A stretch of DNA of 64,000 nt, from contig NC_135504.1 in assembly GCF_052857255.1 (NCBI RefSeq), positions 141,448,121-141,512,120 of the forward strand, written 5' to 3'. Position 1 is the stretch's first letter; the number at the start of each line of letters is the position of its first letter. A program made the position numbers and the translations under genes. Below the pieces are notes generated by a model. It was not told the origin of the DNA. It searched no databases and saw nothing but the letters and a program-made list of their open reading frames with translations. The stretch is from Amblyomma americanum (Eukaryota > Arthropoda > Arachnida > Ixodida > Ixodidae). Shown here piece by piece: positions 1 through 13,500 of the stretch.

Positions 1-3000
1 ACTCCGCGCTGGAGAAACTCCGTGTTGGGGAAAATTCGCGTTGGAGAAACGGTGCGTTGGAGAAGCTCCGCGTTGGAGAAACTCCGCGCTTGAAACACAC
101 CATGGTGGAGAAAGTCCGCGTTGGAGAAGGTCCGCGTTGGAGAAAGTCCGCGTTGGAGAAAGTCCGCGCTGGAGAAACTCCGCGTTGTATAAACTCCGCG
201 CTGGAGAAACTCCGCGATGACGAAAATCCGCGACGGACAAACTCCGCGATGGAGAAACTCCGCGTTGGAGAAAAGTCCGCTCTGGAGAAACTCTACGCTG
301 GAGAAACTCCGCGCTGGAGCAACTCCGCGTTGGAGAAACTCCGCGCTGGAGAAACTCCGTGCTGCATAAAATCTGCGCTTGAGAAACTCCGGGCTGGAGA
401 AACTCCGCGCTGGAGAAACTCCGTGCTGGACAAACTCCGCGCTGGAGAAATTTTGCGTTGGAGAAACTCCGCGTTGGAGAAACTCCGCGTTGGAGAAAGT
501 CCGCGTTGGAGAGTGTCCGCGATGGAGAAACTCCGCGCTGGAGAAACTCCGTGGTGGGGAAACTTCGCGTAGGAGAAACGGCGCGTTGGAGAAGCTCCGC
601 GTTGGAGAAACACCGCGCTTGAAACACACCGCGCTGGAGAAACTCCGCGTTGGAGAAAGTCCGCGTTGGAGAAGGTCCGCGTTGGAGACAGTCCGCGTTG
701 GAGAAAGTCCGCGCTGGAGAAACTGCGCGTTGGAGAAACTGCGCGTTGGAGAAACTCCGCGTTGGAGAAAGTCCGCGTTGGTGAGAGTCCGCGATGGAGA
801 AACTCCGCGCTGGAGAAACTACGCGTTTGAGAAACTCCGAACTGGAGAAACTCCGCGATGGAGACAATCCGCGCTGGAGAAACTCCGCGCTGAAGAAACT
901 CCGTGTAGGAGAAACTCCGTGTTGGAGAAACTCCGCGTTGGAGAAACTCCGCTTTGGAGAAAGTCCGCGTTGGAGAAAGTCCGCATTGGAGAGTCCGCGA
1001 TGGAGAAACTCCGCGCTGGAGAAAAATCGGGCTGGAGAAACTCCGTGTTGGAGAAACTCCGCGTTTGAGAAACTCCGAACTGGAGAAGCTCCGCGCTGGA
1101 GATTCTCCGCGGTGGAGAAACTCCGCGCTGGAGAAACTCCGTGTTGGAGAAACTCTGTGTTGGAGAAATTCCGCCTTGGAGAAACTTCGCTTTGAAGAAA
1201 CGGCGCGTTGGAGAAACTCCGCGTTAGAGAAACTCCGCGCTTAAAACACACCGCGCTGGAGAAACTCCGCGTTAGAGAAAGTCCGCGTCGGAGAAGGTCC
1301 GCGTTGGAGAAAGTCCGCGTTGGAGAAAATCCGTGTTGTCGAAGCTCCGCCTTGGAGAAACTTCGCGTTGAAGAAACGGCGCGTTGGAGAAACTCCGCGT
1401 TCGAGAAACTCCGCGCTTGAAACACACCGCGCTGGAGAAACTCCGCGTTGGAGAAAGTCCGCGTCGGAGAAGGTCCGCGTTGGAGAAACTCCGCGTTGGA
1501 GAAACTCCGTGTTGTAGAAACTCCGCTTTGGAGAAACTTCGCGTTGAAGAAACGGCGCGTTGGAGATTATCCGCGTTGGAGAAACTCCGCACTTGAAACA
1601 CACCGCGCTCGAGAAACTCCGCGTTGCAGAAAGTCCGCGTTGGAGAAATTCCGCGCTGGAGAAACTCCGCGTTGTATAAACTCCGCGATGAAGAAAGTCC
1701 GCGACGGACAAACTCCGCGATGGAGAAACTCCGCGTTGGAGAAAAGTCCGCTCTGGAGAAAATCTATGCTGGAGAAACTCCGCGATGGAGACACTCCGCG
1801 CTGGAGAAACTCCGCGCTGGAGAAACTGCGCGCTGGAGAAACTCCGTGTTGGGGAAACTTCGCGTTGGAGAAACGGTGCGTTGGAGAAGCTCCGCGTTGG
1901 AGAAACTCCGCGCTTGAAACACACCACGCTGGAGAAACTCTGCGTTGGAGAAAGTCCGCGTTGGAGAAGGTCCGCGTTGGAGAAAGTCCGCGTTGGAGAA
2001 AGTCCGCGCTGGAGAAACTCCGCGTTGTATAAACTCCGCGCTGGAGAAACTCCGCGATGAAGAAAGTCCGCGACGGACAAACTCCGCGATGGAGAAACTC
2101 CGCGTTGGAGAAAAGTCCGCTCTGGAGAAACTCTACGCTGGAGAAACTCCGCGCTGGAGCAACTCCGCGTTGGAGAAACTCCGTGCTGCATAAAATCTGC
2201 GCTGGAGAAACTCCGGGCTGGAGAAACTCCGTGCTGGACAAACTCCGCGCTGGAGAAACTTCGCGTTGGAGAAACTGCGCGTTGGAGAAACTCCGCGTTG
2301 GAGAAACTCCGCGTTGGAGAAAGTCCGCGTTGGAGAAATTCCGCGTTGGAGAGAGTCTGCGATGGAGAAATTCCGCGCTGGAGAAACTCCGCGTTTGAGA
2401 AACTCCGAACTCTAGAAACTCCGCGATGGAGACACTCCGCGCTGGAGAAACTCCGCGTTGGAGAAAGTCCGCTTTGGAGAAGATCCGCGTTGGAGAAAGT
2501 CCGCGTTGGAGAAAGTCCGCGTTGGAGAAACTCCGCGTTGAAGAAAGTCCGCGTTGGAGAAAGTCCGCGCTGGAGAAACTCCGCGTTGTATAAACTCCGC
2601 GATGAAGAAAGTCCGCGACGGACAAACTCCGCGATGGAGAAACTCCGCGTTGGAGAAAAGACCGCTCTGGAGAAACTCTACACTGGAGAAACTCCGCGCT
2701 GTAGCAACTCCGCGTTGGAGCAACTCCGCGCTGGAGAAACTCCGTGCTGGACAAACTCCGCGCTGGAGAAACTCCGTGTTGGAGAAAGTCCGCGTCGGAG
2801 AAGGTCCGCGTTGGAGAAAGTCCGCGTTGGAGAAAATCCGTGATGTAGAAACTCTGCCTTGGAGAAACTTCGCGTTGAAGAAACGGCGCGTTGGAGATAC
2901 TCCGCGTTGGAGAAACTACGCGCTTGAAACACACCGCGCTGGAGAAACTTCGCGTTGGAGAAAGTCCGCGTTGGAGAAGGTCCGCGTTGGAGAAACTTCG

Positions 3001-3523
3001 CTTTGAAGAAACGGCGCGTTGGAGAAACTCCGCGTTAGAGAAACTCCGCGCTTGAAACACACCGCGCTGGAGAAACTCCGCGTTGGAGAAAGTCCGCGTC
3101 GGAGAAGGTCCGCGTTGGAGAAAGTCCGCGTTGGAGAAAATCCGTGATGTAGAAACTCCGCCTTGGAGAAACTTCGCGTTGAAGAAACTGCGCGTTGGAG
3201 ATACTCCGCGTTGGAGAAACTAGGCGCTTGAAACACACCGCGCTGGAGAAACTCCGCGTTGGAGAAAGTCCGCGTTGGAGAAGGTCCGCGTTGGAGAAAG
3301 TCCGCGTTGGAGAAAGTCCGCGTTGAAGAAAGTCCGCGCTGGAGAAACTCCGCGTTGTATAAACTCCGCGCTGGAGAAACTCCGCGATGGAGAACCTCCG
3401 CGACGGACAAACTCCGCGATGGAGAAACTCCGCGTTGGAGAAAAGTCAGCTCTGGAGAAACTCTACGCTGGAGAAACTCCGCGATGGAGACACTCCGCGC
3501 TGGAGAAACTCTGCGCTGGAGAA
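1..3523. repeat. Partial copy (S0) of the left 7-kb higher-order repeat
   Basis: Positions 1 to about 3,475 match 10,551 to about 14,003 variant for variant. The offset is 10,550 up to about 990 and 10,534 afterwards, because the later copy lacks one 16-bp unit. The same stretch also matches the start of the next block (3,524 to about 6,715) with offsets drifting from 3,523 through 3,491, 3,364 and 3,251 to 3,283. This segment is therefore the first half of the 7-kb HOR, followed by a jump back to its start instead of continuing. The left edge is the window edge, so the full extent is unknown. Confidence 0.85.
1222..1605. repeat. Example cluster of CTTGAAACACACC marker monomers about 180 bp apart
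   Basis: The paired unit GCTTGAAACACACCGCG (or TTAAAACACACC) occurs at about 1,230, 1,408 and 1,593, spaced 178 and 185 bp. Each is followed by a CTCC unit and a run of GTCC-type units. The same clustering is seen at about 9,231, 9,391 and 9,567 (160 and 176 bp). Elsewhere the spacing is longer (about 320-600 bp, or about 1 kb). This is an intermediate level of organisation of 10-12 monomers, lying between the 16-bp unit and the kilobase HORs. Confidence 0.7.
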
Positions 3524-6500
3524 ACTCCGCGCTGGAGAAACTCCGTGTTGGGGAAACTTCGCGTTGGAGAAACGGTGCGTTGGAGAAGATCCGCGTTGGA
3601 GAAACTCCGCGCTTGAAACACACCATGGTGGAGAAACTCCGCGTTGGAGAAAGTCCGCGTTGGAGAAGGTCCGCGTTGGAGAAAGTCCGCGTTGGAGAAA
3701 GTCCGCGCTGGAGAAACTCCGCGTTGTATAAACTCCGCGCTGGAGAAACTCCTCGTTGGAGAAAAGTCCGCTCTGGAGAAACTCTACGCTGGAGAAACTC
3801 CGCGCTGGAGCAACTCCGCGTTGGAGAAACTCCGCGCTGGAGAAACTCCGTGCTGCATAAAATCTGCGCTTGAGAAACTCCGGGCTGGAGAAACTCCGCG
3901 CTGGAGAAACTCCGTGCTGGACAAACTCCGCGCTGGAGAAAACTCCGCGTTGGAGAAACTCCGCGTTGGAGAAAGTCCGCGTTGGAGAGTGTCCGCGATG
4001 GAGAAACTCCGCGCTGGAGAAACTCCGTGGTGGGGAAACTTCGCGTAGGAGAAACGGCGCGTTGGAGAAGCTCCGCGTTGGAGAAACACCGCGCTTGAAA
4101 CACACCGCGCTGGAGAAACTCCGCGTTGGAGAAAGTCCGCGTTGGTGAGAGTCCGCGTTTGAGAAACTCCGCGCTGGAGAAACTACGCGTTTGAGAAACT
4201 CCGAACTGGAGAAATTCCGCGATGGAGACAATCCGCGCTGGAGAAACTCCGCGCTGAAGAAACACCGTGTAGGAGAAACTCCGTGTTGGAGAAACTCCGC
4301 GTTGGAGAAACTCCGCTTTGGAGAAAGTCCGCGTTGGAGAAAGTCCGCGTTGGAGAGTCCGCGATGGAGAAACTCCGCGCTGGAGAAAAATCGGGCTGGA
4401 GAAACTCCGTGTTGGAGAAACTCCGCGTTTGAGAAACTCCGAACTGGAGAAGCTCCGCGCTGGAGATTCTCCGCGGTGGAGAAACTCCGCGCTGGAGAAA
4501 CTCCGTGTTGGAGAAACTCTGTGTTGGAGAAATTCCGCCTTGGAGAAGGTCCGCGTTGGAGAAAGTCCGCGTTGGAGAAAATCCGTGTTGTAGAAGCTCC
4601 GCCTTGGAGAAACTTCGCGTTGAAGAAACGGCGCGTTGGAGAAACTCCGCGTTCGAGAAACTCCGCGCAGAAACACACCGCGCTGGAGAAACTCCGCGTT
4701 GGAGAAAGTCCGCGTCGGAGAAGGTCCGCGTTGGAGAAACTCCGCGTTGGAGAAACTCCGTGTTGTAGAAACTCCGCTTTGGAGAAACTTCGCGTTGAAG
4801 AAACGGCGCGTTGGAGATTATCCGCGTTGGAGAAACTCCGCACTTGAAACACACCGCGCTCGAGAAACTCCGCGTTGCAGAAAGTCCGCGTTGGAGAAAG
4901 TCCGCGCTGGAGAAACTCCGCGTTGTATAAACTCCGCGATGAAGAAAGTCCGCGACGGACAAACTCCGCGATGGAGAAACTCCGCGTTGGAGAAAAGTCC
5001 GCTCTGGAGAAACTCTACGCAGGAGAAACTCCGCGATGGAGACACTCCGCGCTGGAGAAACTCCGCGCTGGAGAAACTTCGCGCTGGAGAAACTCCGTGT
5101 TGGGGAAACTTCGCGTTGGAGAAACGGTGCGTTGGAGAAGCTCCGCGTTGGAGAAACTCCGCGCTTGAAACACACCACGCTGGAGAAACTCCGCGTTGGA
5201 GAACGTCCGCGTTGGAGAAGGTCCGCGTTGGAGAAAGTCCGCGTTGGAGAAAGTCCGCGCTGGAGAAACTCCGCGTTGTATAAACTCCGCGCTGGAGAAA
5301 CTCCGCGATGAAGAAAGTCCGCGACGGACAAACTCCGCGATGGAGAAACTCCGCGTTGGAGAAAGGTCCGCTCTGGAGAAACTCTACGCTGGAGAAACTC
5401 CGCGCTGGAGCAACTCCGCGTTGGAGAAACTCCGCGCTGGAGAAACTCCGTGCTGCATAAAATCTGCGCTGGAGAAACTCCGGGCTGGAGAAACTCCGCG
5501 CTGGAGAAACTCCGTGCTGGACAAACTCCGCGCTGGAGAAACTTCGCGTTGGAGAAACTGCGCGTTGGAGAAACTCCGCGTTGGAGAAACTCCGCGTTGG
5601 AGAAAGTCCGCGTTGGAGAAATTCCGCGTTGGAGAGAGTCTGCGATGGAGAAATTCCGCGCTGGAGAAACTCCGCGTTTGAGAAACTCCGAACTCTAGAA
5701 ACTCCGCGATGGAGACACTCCGCGCTGGAGAAACTCCGCGTTGGAGAAAGTCCGCTTTGGAGAAGATCCGCGTTGGAGAAAGTCCGCGTTGGAGAAAGTC
5801 CGCGTTGGAGAAACTCCGCGTTGAAGAAAGTCCGCGTTGGAGAAAGTCCGCGCTGGAGAAACTCCGCGTTGTATAAACTCCGCGATGAAGAAAGTCCGCG
5901 ACGGACAAACTCCGCGATGGAGAAACTCCGCGTTGGTGAAAAGACCGCTCTGGAGAAACTCTACACTGGAGAAACTCCGCGCTGTAGCAACTCCGCGTTG
6001 GAGCAACTCCGCGCTGGAGAAACTCCGTGCTGGACAAACTCCGCGCTGGAGAAACTCCGTGTTGGAGAAAGTCCGCGTCGGAGAAGGTCCGCGTTGGAGA
6101 AAGTCCGCGTTGGAGAAAAGCCGTGATGTAGAAACTCCGCCTTGGAGAAACTTCGCGTTGAAGAAACGGCGCGTTGGAGATACTCCGCGTTGGAGAAACT
6201 ACGCGCTTGAAACACACCGCGCTGGAGAAACTCCGCGTTGGAGAAAGTTCGCGTTGGAGAAGGTCCGCGTTGGAGAAACTTCGCTTTGAAGAAACGGCGC
6301 GTTGGAGAAACTCCGCGTTAGAGAAACTCCGCGCTTGAAACACACCGCGCTGGAGAAACTCCGCGTTGGAGAATGTCCGCGTCGGAGAAGGTCCGCGCTG
6401 GAGAAAGTCCGCGTTGGAGAAAATCCGTGATGTAGAAACTCCGCCTTGGAGAAACTTCGCGTTGAGGAAACTGCGCGTTGGAGATACTCCGCGTTAGAGA

Positions 6501-9500
6501 AACTAGGCGCTTGAAACACACCACGCTGGAGAAACTCCGCGTTGGAGAAAGTCCGCGTTGGAGAAGGTCCGCGTTGGAGAAAGTCCGCGTTGGAGAATGT
6601 CCGCGTTGGAGAAACTCCGCGTTGAAGAAAGTCCGCGCTGGAGAAACTCCGCGTTGTATAAACTCCGCGCTGGAGAAACTCCGCGATGGAGAACCTCCGC
6701 GACGGACAAACTCCGCGTTCGAGAAACTCCGCGCTGGAGAAACTCCGTGCTGCATAAAATCTGCGCTGGAGAAACTCCGGGCTGGAGAAACTCCGTGTTG
6801 GAGAAACTCCGCGCTGGAGAAACTTCGCGTTGGAGAAACTGCGCGTTGGAGAAACTCCGCGTTGGAGAAAGTCCGCGTTGGAGAAAGTCCGTGTTGGAGA
6901 GTGTCCGCGATGGAGAAACTCCGCGCTGGAGAAACTCCGTGGTGGGGAAACTTCGCGTAGGAGAAACGGCGCGTTGGAGAAGCTCCGCGTTGGAGAAACA
7001 CCGCGCTTGAAACACACCGCGCTGGAGAAACTCCGCGTTGGAGAAAGTCCGCGTTGGAGAAGGTCCGCGTTGGAGAAAGTCCGCGTTGGAGAAAGTCCGC
7101 GCTGGAGAAACTGCGCGTTGGAGAAACTGCGCGTTAGAGAAACTCCGCGTTGGAGAAACTCTGCGTTGGATAAAGTCCGCGTTGGAGAAAGTCCGCGTTG
7201 GTGAGAGTCCGCGATGGAGAAACTCCGCTCTGGAGAAACTACGCGTTTGAGAAACTCCGAACTGGAGAAACTCCGCGATGGAGACAATCCGCGCTGGAGA
7301 AACTCCGCGCTGAAGAAACTCCGTGTAGGAGAAACTCCGTGTTGGAGAAAATCCGCGTTGGAGAAACTCCGCTTTGGAGAAAGTCCGCGTTGGAGAAAGT
7401 CCGCGTTGGAGAGTCCGCGATGGAGAAACTCCGCGCTGGAGAAAAATCGGGCTGGAGAAACTCCGTGTTAAAGAAACTCCGCGTTTGAGAAACTCCGAAC
7501 TGGAGAAGCTCCGCGCTGGAGATTCTCCGCGGTGGAGAAACTCCGCGTTGGAGAAAGTCCGCGTTGGAGAAAATCCGTGTTGTAGAAACTCCGCCTTGGA
7601 GAAACTTCGCGTTGAAGAAACGGCGCGTTGGAAAAACTCCGCGTTCGAGAAACTCCGCGCTTGAAACACACCGCGCTGGAGAAACTCCGCGTTGGAGAAA
7701 GTCCGCGTCGGAGAAGATCCGCGTTGGAGAAACTCTGCGTTGGACAAACTCCGTGTTGTAGAAACTCCGCTTTGGAGAAACTTCGCGTTGAAGAAACGGC
7801 GCGTTGGAGATTCTCCGCGTTGGAGAAAAGTCCGCTCTGGAGAAACTCTGCGCTGGAGAAACTCCGCGCTGGAGCAACTCCGCGTTGGAGAAACTGCCGC
7901 TGGAGAAATTCAGTGCTGCATAAAATCTGCGCTGGAGAAACTCCGGGCTGGAGAAACTCCGCGCTGGAGGAACTCCGTGCTGGACAAACTCCGCGCTGGA
8001 GAAACTCCGTGTTGTATAAACTCCGCGATGAAGAAAGTCCGCGACGGACAAACTCCGCGATGGAGAAACTCCGCGTTGGAGAAAAGTCCGCTCTGGAGAA
8101 ACTCTACGCTGGAGAAACTCCGCGATGGAGACACTCCGCGCTGGAGAAACTCCGCGCTGGAGAAACTCCGCGCTGGAGAAACTCCGTGTTGGGGAAACTT
8201 CGCGTTGGAGAAACGGTGCGTTGGAGAAGCTCCGCGTTGGAGAAACTCCGCCCTTGAAACACCACGGTGGAGAAACTCCGCGTTGCAGAAAGTCAGCGTT
8301 GGAGAAGGTCCGCGTTGGAGAAAGTCCGCGTTGGAGAAAGTCCGCGCTGGAGAAACTCCGCGTTGTATAAACTCCGCGCTGGAGAAACTCCGCGATGAAG
8401 AAAATCCGCGACGTACAAACTCCGCGATGGAGAAACTCCGCGTTGGAGAAAAGTCCGCTCTGGAGAAACTCTACGCTGGAGAAACTCCGCGCTGGAGCAA
8501 CTCCGCGTTGGAGAAACTCCGCGCTGGAGAAACTCCGTGCTGCATAAAATCTGCGCTTGAGAAACTCCGGGCTGGAGAAACTCCGCGCTGGAGAAACTCC
8601 GTGCTGGACAAACTCCGCGCTGGAGAAACTTCGCGTTGGAGAAACTCCGCGTTGGAGAAACTCCGCGTTGGAGAAAGTCCGCGTTGGAGAAAGTCCGCGT
8701 TGGAGAGTGTCCGCGATGGAGAAACTCCGCGCTGGAGAAACTCCGTGGTGGGGAAACTTCGCGTAGGAGAAACGGCGCGTTGGAGAAGCTCCGCGTTGGA
8801 GAAACACCGCGCTTGAAACACACCGCGCTGGAGAAACTCCGCGTTGGAGAAAGTCCGCGTTGGAGAAGGTCCGCGTTGGAGAAAGTCCGCGCTGGAGAAA
8901 CTGCGCGTTGGAGAAACTGCGCGTTGGAGAAACTCCGCGTTGGAGAAACTCTGCGTTGGAGAAAGTCCGCGTTGGAGAAAGTCCGCGTTGGTGAGAGTCC
9001 GCGATGGAGAAACTCCGCGCTGGAGAAACTACGCGTTTAAGAAACTCCGCGTTTGAGAAACTCCGAACTGGAGAAGCTCCGCGCTGAAGATTCTCCGCGG
9101 TGGAGAAACTCCGCGCTGGAGAAACTCCGTGTTGGAGAAACTCTGTGTTGGAGAAATTCCGCCTTGGAGAAACTTCGCTTTGAAGAAACGGCGCGTTGGA
9201 GAAACTCCGCGTTAGAGAAACTCCGCGCTTGAAACACACCGCGCTGGAGAAACTCCGCGTTAGAGAAAGTCCGCGTCGGAGAAGGTCCGCGTTGGAGAAA
9301 ATCCGTGTTGTAGAAACTCCGCCTTGGAGAAACTTCGCGTTGAAGAAACGGCGCGTTGGAAAAACTCCGCGTTCGAGAAACTCCGCGCTTGAAACACACC
9401 GCGCTGGAGAAACTCCGCGTTGGAGAAAGTCCGCGTCGGAGAAGGTCCGCGTTGGAGAAACTCCGCGTTGGAGAAACTCCGTGTTGTAGAAACTCCGCTT

Positions 9501-10550
9501 TGGAGAAACTTCGCGTTGAAGAAACGGCGCGTTGGAGATTCTCCGCGTTGGAGAAACTCCGCACTTGAAACACACCGCGCTGGAGAAACTCCGCGTTGGA
9601 GAAAGTCCGCGTTGGAGAAGGTCCGCGTTGGAGAAAGTCCGCGTTGGAGAAAGTCCGCGTTGGAGAAACTCCGCGTTGAAGAAAGTCCGCGTTGGAGAAA
9701 GTCCGCGCTGGAGAAACTCCGCGTTGTATAAACTCCGCGATGAAGAAAGTCCGCGACGGACAAACTCCGCGATGGAGAAACTCCGCGTTGGAGAAAGTCC
9801 GCGCTGGAGAAACTCCGCGTTGTATAAACTCCGCGATGAAGAAAGTCCGCGACGGACAAACTCCGCGATGGAGAAACTCCGCGTTGGAGAAAGTCCGCGT
9901 TGGAGAAACTCCGCGATGAAGAAAGTCCGCGACGGACAAACTCCGCGATGGAGAAACTCCGCGTTGGAGAAAAGTCCGCTCTGGAGAAACTCTACGCTGG
10001 AGAAACTCCGCGCTGGAGCAACTCCGCGTTGGAGAAACTCCGCGCTGGAGAAACTCCGTGCTGGAGAAACTTCGCGTTGGAGAAACTGCGCGTTGGAGAA
10101 ACTCCGCGTTGGAGAAACTCCGCTGTTGGAGAAAGTCCGCGTTGGAGAAATTCCGCGTTGGAGAGAGTCTGCGATGGAGAAATTCCGCGCTGGAGAAACT
10201 CCGCGTTTGAGAAACTCCGAACTCTAGAAACTCCGCGATGGAGACACTCCGCGCTGGAGAAATTCCGCGTTGGAAAAAGTCCGCTTTGGAGAAGATCCGC
10301 GTTGGAGAAAGTCCGCGTTGGAGAAAGTCCGCGTTGGAGAAACTCCGCGTTGAAGAAAGTCCGCGTTGGAGAAAGTCCGCGCTGGAGAAACTCCGCATTG
10401 TATAAACTCCGCGATGAAGAAAGTCCGCGACGGACAAACTCCGCGATGGAGAAACTCCGCGTTGGAGAAAAGTCCGCTCTGGAGAAACTCTACGCTGGAG
10501 AAACTCCGCGATGGAGACACTCCGCGCTGGAGAAACTCTGCGCTGGAGAA
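3524..10550. repeat. Copy S1 of the left 7-kb higher-order repeat
   Basis: It begins at the same phase as position 1 (unit with GTGTTGGGGAAA) and ends where the next copy starts at 10,551. It aligns to 10,551-17,915 with offsets that step from 7,027 through 7,059, 7,283, 7,251, 7,316, 7,490, 7,508 and 7,412 to 7,365. Small insertions and deletions make it the shortest and most divergent of the three copies. Its first part (3,524 to about 6,715) also aligns to 1-3,475. Local oddities include a 2-bp deletion in the CTTGAAACACACC unit near 8,260 and a damaged unit near 7,893 (GCCGCTGG). Confidence 0.8.
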
Positions 10551-13500
10551 ACTCCGCGCTGGAGAAACTCCGTGTTGGGGAAAATTCGCGTTGGAGAAAC
10601 GGTGCGTTGGAGAAGCTCCGCGTTGGAGAAACTCCGCGCTTGAAACACACCATGGTGGAGAAAGTCCGCGTTGGAGAAGGTCCGCGTTGGAGAAAGTCCG
10701 CGTTGGAGAAAGTCCGCGCTGGAGAAACTCCGCGTTGTATAAACTCCGCGCTGGAGAAACTCCGCGATGAAGAAAATCCGCGACGGACAAACTCCGCGAT
10801 GGAGAAACTCCGCGTTGGAGAAAAGTCCGCTCTGGAGAAACTCTACGCTGGAGAAACTCCGCGCTGGAGCAACTCCGCGTTGGAGAAACTCCGCGCTGGA
10901 GAAACTCCGTGCTGCATAAAATCTGCGCTTGAGAAACTCCGGGCTGGAGAAACTCCGCGCTGGAGAAACTCCGTGCTGGACAAACTCCGCGCTGGAGAAA
11001 TTTTGCGTTGGAGAAACTCCGCGTTGGAGAAACTCCGCGTTGGAGAAAGTCCGCGTTGGAGAGTGTCCGCGATGGAGAAACTCCGCGCTGGAGAAACTCC
11101 GTGGTGGGGAAACTTCGCGTAGGAGAAACGGCGCGTTGGAGAAGCTCCGCGTTGGAGAAACACCGCGCTTGAAACACACCGCGCTGGAGAAACTCCGCGT
11201 TGGAGAAAGTCCGCGTTGGAGAAGGTCCGCGTTGGAGACAGTCCGCGTTGGAGAAAGTCCGCGCTGGAGAAACTGCGCGTTGGAGAAACTGCGCGTTGGA
11301 GAAACTCCGCGTTGGAGAAAGTCCGCGTTGGTGAGAGTCCGCGATGGAGAAACTCCGCGCTGGAGAAACTACGCGTTTGAGAAACTCCGAACTGGAGAAA
11401 CTCCGCGATGGAGACAATCCGCGCTGGAGAAACTCCGCGCTGAAGAAACTCCGTGTAGGAGAAACTCCGTGTTGGAGAAACTCCGCGTTGGAGAAACTCC
11501 GCTTTGGAGAAAGTCCGCGTTGGAGAGTCCGCGATGGAGAAACTCCGCGCTGGAGAAAAATCGGGCTGGAGAAACTCCGTGTTGGAGAAACTCCGCGTTT
11601 GAGAAACTCCGAACTGGAGAAGCTCCGAGCTGGAGATTCTCCGCGGTGGAGAAACTCCGCGCTGGAGAAACTCCGTGTTGGAGAAACTCTGTGTTGGAGA
11701 AATTCCGCCTTGGAGAAACTTCGCTTTGAAGAAACGGCGCGTTGGAGAAACTCCGCGTTAGAGAAACTCCGCGCTTGAAACACACCGCGCTGGAGAAACT
11801 CCGCGTTAGAGAAAGTCCGCGTCGGAGAAGGTCCGCGTTGGAGAAAGTCCGCGTTGGAGAAAATCCGTGTTGTAGAAGCTCCGCCTTGAAGAAACTTCGC
11901 GTTGAAGAAACGGCGCGTTGGAGAAACTCCGCGTTCGAGAAACTCCGCGCTTGAAACACACCGCGCTGGAGAAACTCCGCGTTGGAGAAAGTCCGCGTCG
12001 GAGAAGGTCCGCGTTGGAGAAACTCCGCGTTGGAGAAACTCCGTGTTGTAGAAACTCCGATTTGGAGAAACTTCGCGTTGAAGAAAAGGCGCGTTGGAGA
12101 TTATCCGCGTTGGAGAAACTCCGCACTTGAAACACACCGCGCTCGAGAAACTCCGCGTTGCAGAAAGTCCGCGTTGGAGAAAGTCCGCGCTGGAGAAACT
12201 CCGCGTTGTATAAACTCCGCGATGAAGAAAGTCCGCGACGGACAAACTCCGCGATGGAGAAACTCCGCGTTGGAAAAAAGTCCGCTCTGGAGAAACTCTA
12301 CGCTGGAGAAACTCCGCGATGGAGACACTCCGCGCTGGAGAAACTCCGCGCTGGAGAAACTGCGCGCTGGAGAAACTCCGTGTTGGGGAAACTTCGCGTT
12401 GGAGAAACGGTGCGTTGGAGAAGCTCCGCGTTGGAGAAACTCCGCGCTTGAAACACACCACGCTGGAGAAACTCCGCGTTGGAGAAAGTCCGCGTTGGAG
12501 AAGGTCCGCGTTGGAGAAAGTCCGCGTTGGAGAAAGTCCGCGCTGGAGAAACTCCGCGTTGTATAAACTCCGCGCTGGAGAAACTCCGCGATGAAGAAAG
12601 TCCGCGACGGACAAACTCCGCGATGGAGAAACTCCGCGTTGGAGAAAAGTCCGCTCTGGAGAAACTCTACGCTGGAGAAACTCCGCGCTGGAGCAACTCC
12701 GCGTTGGAGAAACTCCGTGCTGCATAAAATCTGCGCTGGAGAAACTCCGGGCTGGAGAAACTCCGTGCTGGACAAACTCCGCGCTGGAGAAACTTCGCGT
12801 TGGAGAAACTGCGCGTTGGAGAAACTCCGCGTTGGAGAAACTCCGCGTTGGAGAAAGTCCGCGTTGGAGAAATTCCGCGTTGGAGAGAGTCTGCGATGGA
12901 GAAATTCCGCGCTGGAGAAACTCCGCGTTTGAGAAACTCCGAACTCTAGAAACTCCGCGATGGAGACACTCCGCGCTGGAGAAACTCCGCGTTGGAGAAA
13001 GTCCGCTTTGGAGAAGATCCGCGTTGGAGAAAGTCCGCGTTGGAGAAAGTCCGCGTTGGAGAAACTCCGCGTTGAAGAAAGTCCGCGTTGGAGAAAGTCC
13101 GCGCTGGAGAAACTCCGCGTTGTATAAACTCCGCGATGAAGAAAGTCCGCGACGGACAAACTCCGCGATGGAGAAACTCCGCGTTGGAGAAAAGACCGCT
13201 CTGGAGAAACTCTACACTGGAAAAACTCCGCGCTGTAGCAACTCCGCGTTGGAGCAACTCCGCGCTGGAGAAACTCCGTGCTGGACAAACTCCGCGCTGG
13301 AGAAACTCCGTGTTGGAGAAAGTCCGCGTCGGAGAAGGTCCGCGTTGGAGAAAGTCCGCGTTGGAGAAAATCCGTGATGTAGAAACTCTGCCTTGGAGAA
13401 ACTTCGCGTTGAAGAAACGGCGCGTTGGAGATACTCCGCGTTGGAGAAACTACGCGCTTGAAACACACCGCGCTGGAGAAACTCCGCGTTGGAGAAAGTC

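Noticed and set aside
1671..1682. TATA-box-like GTATAAAC units as promoters (also the TGCATAAAATC unit)
   Set aside because: They are recurrent monomer variants one or two substitutions from consensus, present many times with no gene downstream.
4610..4640. CENP-B-box-like string CTTCGCGTTG...GAAACGG
   Set aside because: It shares TTCG, TTGGA and AAACGG with the CENP-B box, but the spacing between TTCG and CGG is 11 bases where the box needs 7, and CGGG is not completed. It arises from two adjacent variant monomers.
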